A DNA stretch of 64,000 nt from Mixophyes australis. Its lineage: Eukaryota; Chordata; Amphibia; Anura; Limnodynastidae. Below the pieces are notes generated by a model. The model was not told the DNA's origin. It saw only the letters and a list, made by a program, of their open reading frames with translations, and did not search any database. Numbering within the stretch: position 1 is the stretch's first letter; every line of letters begins with the position of its first letter. The stretch lies in assembly GCA_036250195.1 (NCBI GenBank), contig JAVHZZ010000002.1:272496879-272560878 (forward strand), written 5' to 3'. A program made the translations under genes and the position numbers. Shown here one piece after another: positions 60,604 through 64,000 of this stretch.

Positions 60604-62654
60604 TCAGTGTGTACCACTGTGAACCTTGCACAACACCGAAATCAGTCTCCACTGCGCTTGACTCAGGCGCATCCCCACTCCTTTGCCTATGTCGTAGGTG
60701 GCTGTGTAGGCCTGAATGGCCTTTTGCTGCTCCTCCATCCTCTGCAGCATATAGAGGGTGGAGTTCCAGCGCGTCACAACCTCTTGTTTGAGGTGATGGC
60801 AGGGCAGGTTCAGCTTTTTTTGATGTTGCTCAAGTCTGCGGTAGGCAGTGGCAGAATGCCGAAAGTGTCCAGCAATTTTGCGGGCCACCGCAAGCATCTC
60901 CTGCACACCCCTGTCACTCTTCAGGTAATGCTGCACCACCAAATTTATGGTGTGGGCAAAACATGGGACGTGCTGGAAATTGCCCATATGTAATGCCCGC
61001 ACAATGTTACTGGCGTTGTCTGACACCACAAATCCCCAGGAGAGTCTAAGTGGGGTAAGCCACTGCGAGATTATTTCCCTCAGTTTCTCTAAAAAGGTTG
61101 TCAGCGTTGTGCCTCTTATTAAAACCGGTGATACACAACGTTGCCTGCCTTGGAACGAGCAGCCGTTGTGGAGATGCTGCTACTATTGCAGCTGCTGCTA
61201 TTGCTGCGGAAGGCGATGCATCTACCCAGTGAGCTGTCACAGTCCTATAGTCCTTAGTTTGCCCTGAACCACTTGTCCACATGTCCGTGGTTAAGTGGAC
61301 AGTGGGTACAACCGCATTTTTCAGAGCACTGAGGACACTTGTTCGTACTTCTCTGTACATTCCGGGTATCGCCTGCCTAGTGAAGTGGAATCTCGACGGG
61401 ATTTGGTACCGGGGACACAATACCTCCATCAACCGTCTAAATCCCACTCCACTGATGGCGGACACCGGACGCACGTCTAACACCAACATAGCTGTTACAG
61501 CCGCAGCTATCCGCTTTGCAATAGGGTGACTACTGTCGTACTTCGTGCTCATGGCAAACGACTGTTGGACGATTAACTGTTTGGTGAAAGACGTAGCGTT
61601 CTTACGACTTCCCCTCTGGGAAGATGACCGACTACCAGCAGCAACAGCAGCAGCAGCAGTAGTAGGCGTACCGCTGCAGGATTCCCCGGATGAATCCCGG
61701 ATTGAAGAGGACTCAGTCATGCCGGTGACATGGCCTGCAGGACTGTCTCTGATGGAGATCGTAGAGGAAGTTGACGAGGAGGGTGTTGGTGGTGTGTATA
61801 CAACAGGACCAAGGGATTTAGGTGTCCCTGGACTGCTGACGGTCCTAGCCACAGGTCCTGAACTAAACACTGAATTATGAAGGTTCTTCAGGTGAAGTAG
61901 AAGGTAGGATGTCCCTAGGTGGCCAAGATCCTTACCCCTGCTTATTTGAGCTTTACATAAGGTACATATGGCCATACATTTGTTGTCCGGATTGGGATAA
62001 AAATAACTCCAGACCGATGAGGTGGATTTTTTGGTCTTCTGACCAGGCATGACGATGGGCTTTTTCATCCCATGGACAACAACTGTTTATTTAAGATAAC
62101 CACATCAGCATCCTCCTAGTCAAGTTCCTCCTCAGCGCCAGCTACATCAATATCCTCCTCCCGGTGTACAACATTGACACCTTCATTAGCCAAATCTGTA
62201 ACTGGACTGTTGGTGATCCTTCCAGCATATGCAGAGGGCGTGCTGCAAATGGTGGAAGGAGCCACCTCTTCCTGTACAGTGATGGGAAGGTCAGGCTTCG
62301 CAACCACCAACACCCTTGGTCTCGCCTTGGGGATTTGTGATGCCATCTCTTTAGAAGGCAGAGTTGTTTGCTGTGTTGTTGATGACAGCTTAAGTCTCTT
62401 AAATTTTTTAGAGGGGGGGGAGGAGGGCCTAGATCCTTGGGTGAAGCTGAACCACTAGTCATGAACACAGGCCAGGGCCTTAGCCGTTCCTTGCCACTCC
62501 GTGTCGTAAATGGCATATTGCCAAGTTTATGTTTCTCCTCAGATGATTTCAATTTTCTTTTTTTGCTAATTTTAGTGAACTCTGGCTTTTTGGGTTTTAC
62601 ATGCCCTCTACTAGGAGATTGGGCATCGCTCTTGGCAGACGACGTTGATGGCAT
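60604..62654 (-). pseudogene. hAT 5 transposase (ZBED-type), broken
   Basis: Minus-strand relative of the hAT 2 transposase. The N-terminal part starts MPSTSSAKSDAQSPSRG at 62654 and carries FTTRSGKERLRPWP, as in hAT 2. The frame is lost before 62142. The next frame (62068-61046) has the BED finger (VWSYFYPNPDNKC, CTLCKA, LKNLHN), a serine-rich linker and the start of the core (TTDMWTSGSG). The third frame (61029-60604) has VSDNASNIVRAL and CFAHTINLVVQH. After GMRLSQAQWRLISVLCKV, the C-terminal dimerisation domain with the third catalytic residue is deleted. So there are two frame breaks and a truncation. It could not act as a transposase. Confidence 0.5.
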
Positions 62655-62737
62655 TTCATCGTCTATGTCATGACTAGTGGCAGCAGCTTCAGCATTACTT
62701 TATCCTCCAAATTTTTGTACTCCATTATAGTTAAATC

Positions 62738-63462
62738 TCTGGTACTAATATTTCTAGACTGCAAGAACAGTGAACGCATTTTAATTTAGCAGTACTAATA
62801 TTTCTGGACTGCAAGAACAGTGAACGTATTTTAATTTAGCAGTACTAAGATTTCTGGACTGCAAGAACAGTGAACGTATTTTAAGTTAGCAGTACTAATA
62901 TTTCTGGACTGCAAGAACAGTGAACGTATTTTAATTTAGCAGTACTAATATTTCTGGACTGCAAGAACAGTGAACGTAGGTAAATATTGCAGTACTAATA
63001 TTTCTGGACTGCAAGAACAGTGAACGTAGGTAAATGTTGCAGTACTAATATTTCTGGACTGCAAGAACAGTGAACGTATTTTAATTTAGCAGTACTGATA
63101 TTTCTGGACTGCAAGAACGGTGAACGTATTTTAATTTAGCAGTACTAATATTTCTGGACTGCAAGAACGGTGAACGTAGGTAAATATTGCAGTACTAATA
63201 TTTCTGGACTGCAAGAACAGTGAACGTATTTTAATTTAGTAGTACTAATATTTCTGGACTGCAAGAACAGTGAACTTAGGTAAATATTGCAGTACTAATA
63301 TTTCTGGACTGCAAGAACAGTGAACGTATTTTAATTTAGTAGTACTAATATTTCTGGACTGCAAGAACAGTGAACGTAGGTAAATATTGCAGTACTAATA
63401 TTTCTGGACTGCAAGAACAGTGAACGTAGGTATTGCAGTACTAATATTTCTGGACTGCAAGA
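62738..63462 (-). repeat. 50-bp tandem repeat, ~14 copies, upstream of the hAT 5 transposase
   Basis: Unit AGCAGTACTAATATTTCTGG + ACTGCAAGAACAGTGAACGT + a 10-bp variable end (ATTTTAATTT or AGGTAAATAT). Starts fall every 50 bp from 62738. Confidence 0.5.
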
Positions 63463-63478
63463 ATATATTGCACTAGAA

Positions 63479-63590
63479 TTTTTTTTTATACTTTTTAAAT
63501 TATTTTTTTATATTTTTTTTTAATTATTTTTGTATAATTTTTTTTTTTTTTTTTTAATTTTTTTATGATTTTTTAATAATTATAAAATTA
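63479..63590. repeat. AT-rich low-complexity tract
   Basis: Runs of T and A between the 50-bp array and the transposon end. Confidence 0.5.
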
Positions 63591-63594
63591 CTAT

Positions 63595-63760
63595 GGACTT
63601 AGCAGAACAAAGCACAGGACAAAAGCACCACTGGACTCAGCAGGACAGAGCACAGGACAAAAGCACCACTGGTCTCAGCAGGACAAAGCACTGGCCAAAG
63701 CACCACTGGACTCAGGAGCACAGACCACAGTACAAAAGCATAAAGCACCACTGGACTGAT
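63595..63760. repeat. ~37-bp tandem repeat, 4 diverged copies
   Basis: Units contain ACAAAAGCACCACTGGACTC. The open frame at 63593-63802 is a product of the repeat. Confidence 0.5.
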
Positions 63761-64000
63761 CACACAGGAGCACCACTACCCTACAACCTCCCTCTTCCCT
63801 GATCTCTGCCCAAATAAAGATGGCGGCCGCAAGCGGGGAATTTATGACATCCGAGTCTCGCGAGATCCGACGCGAGACTTGGATGTCATAGCCTCGTTTT
63901 GGATTGAGGAAATACCTGAACAGTGCTCGGATTACCGAAATCCGAGCCCGCTCATCTTTAATCTTAGCTAAAAGTTTTCAACACACATGACTGGTCAAAT

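Larger units (their letters stand above)
60347..63960 (-). mobile_element. hAT element 5 (related to hAT 2), 3' truncated
   Basis: The right end, TAAAGATGAGCGGGCTCGG on the minus strand, matches the start of hAT 2 with a change in TAGAGATG. It contains a 50-bp array, then a broken transposase. The other end is missing; the LTR-derived block stands in its place. Confidence 0.5.

Noticed and set aside
60565..60993. Plus-strand frame of 142 codons
   Set aside because: Antisense to the hAT 5 transposase, whose residues match hAT 2.

Overview
The window looks like intergenic DNA from a large, repeat-rich vertebrate genome. I infer an amphibian, most likely a frog, from the mixture seen: Ty3/Gypsy chromoviruses, Tx1-clade LINE, Penelope-like element, many hAT and Harbinger-type DNA transposons, tRNA-derived SINEs and a gammaretrovirus-like ERV. 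No ordinary host gene was recognised. Almost every coding stretch belongs to a transposable element, and most are broken.

Layout. (1) 1-4890: remains of Gypsy element A (RT, RNase H, integrase, chromodomain, 3' LTR), interrupted near its 5' side by a solo LTR (13-1624) with a 5-bp target duplication. (2) 5213-40240: a nest of insertions. An old Gypsy (D) is split around a Penelope-like fragment and a second Gypsy (B, 7439-38058). B is split inside gag by a third Gypsy (C, 8571-34439, target duplication GATTT). C is split in its pol 3' region by a 21.5-kb terminal-inverted-repeat transposon (12175-33669, target duplication GAA). That transposon contains a hAT element (17079-25444, CCTAGCAA), which itself contains another hAT with a transposase gene (17403-22547, CATGGAAC) and a 147-bp hAT MITE (25053-25199, GTCTAGTG). 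Reading across the junctions restores gag of B and pol of C, which fixes the order of events. (3) 40559-59360: a minus-strand hAT (8-bp target duplication, one mismatch) split by a Tx1-type LINE plus an unclassified GC-rich segment (about 41838-48806), and by an endogenous retrovirus (49066-58927). The ERV has two LTRs of equal length that look identical, open gag, pol and env, a proline-tRNA-type primer site and a 4-bp target duplication. (4) 59448-64000: a SINE, an LTR-derived block and a further minus-strand hAT with broken transposase and a 50-bp repeat array.

The two most unusual items are these. The first is the 46.16-47.34 kb segment, where more than thirty different short perfect inverted repeats follow one another, and where the CCAAT boxes and the TATA box of an apparent promoter lie in the loops. 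The second is the 21.5-kb TIR transposon, which carries two divergent Myb/SANT-like genes and a possible multi-exon transcription unit but no DDE transposase that I can see.

Regulation and cooperation: the only set of genes that still looks functionally coherent is the ERV (LTR promoter and poly(A) signal, gag-stop-pol in one frame, separate env). The hAT transposases at 18-21 kb and 60-63 kb are closely related to each other and may once have mobilised the related non-autonomous copies seen here.

[Form note: the original answer gave no feature confidences; the 0.5 in every feature is a placeholder required by the schema, not an assessment.]
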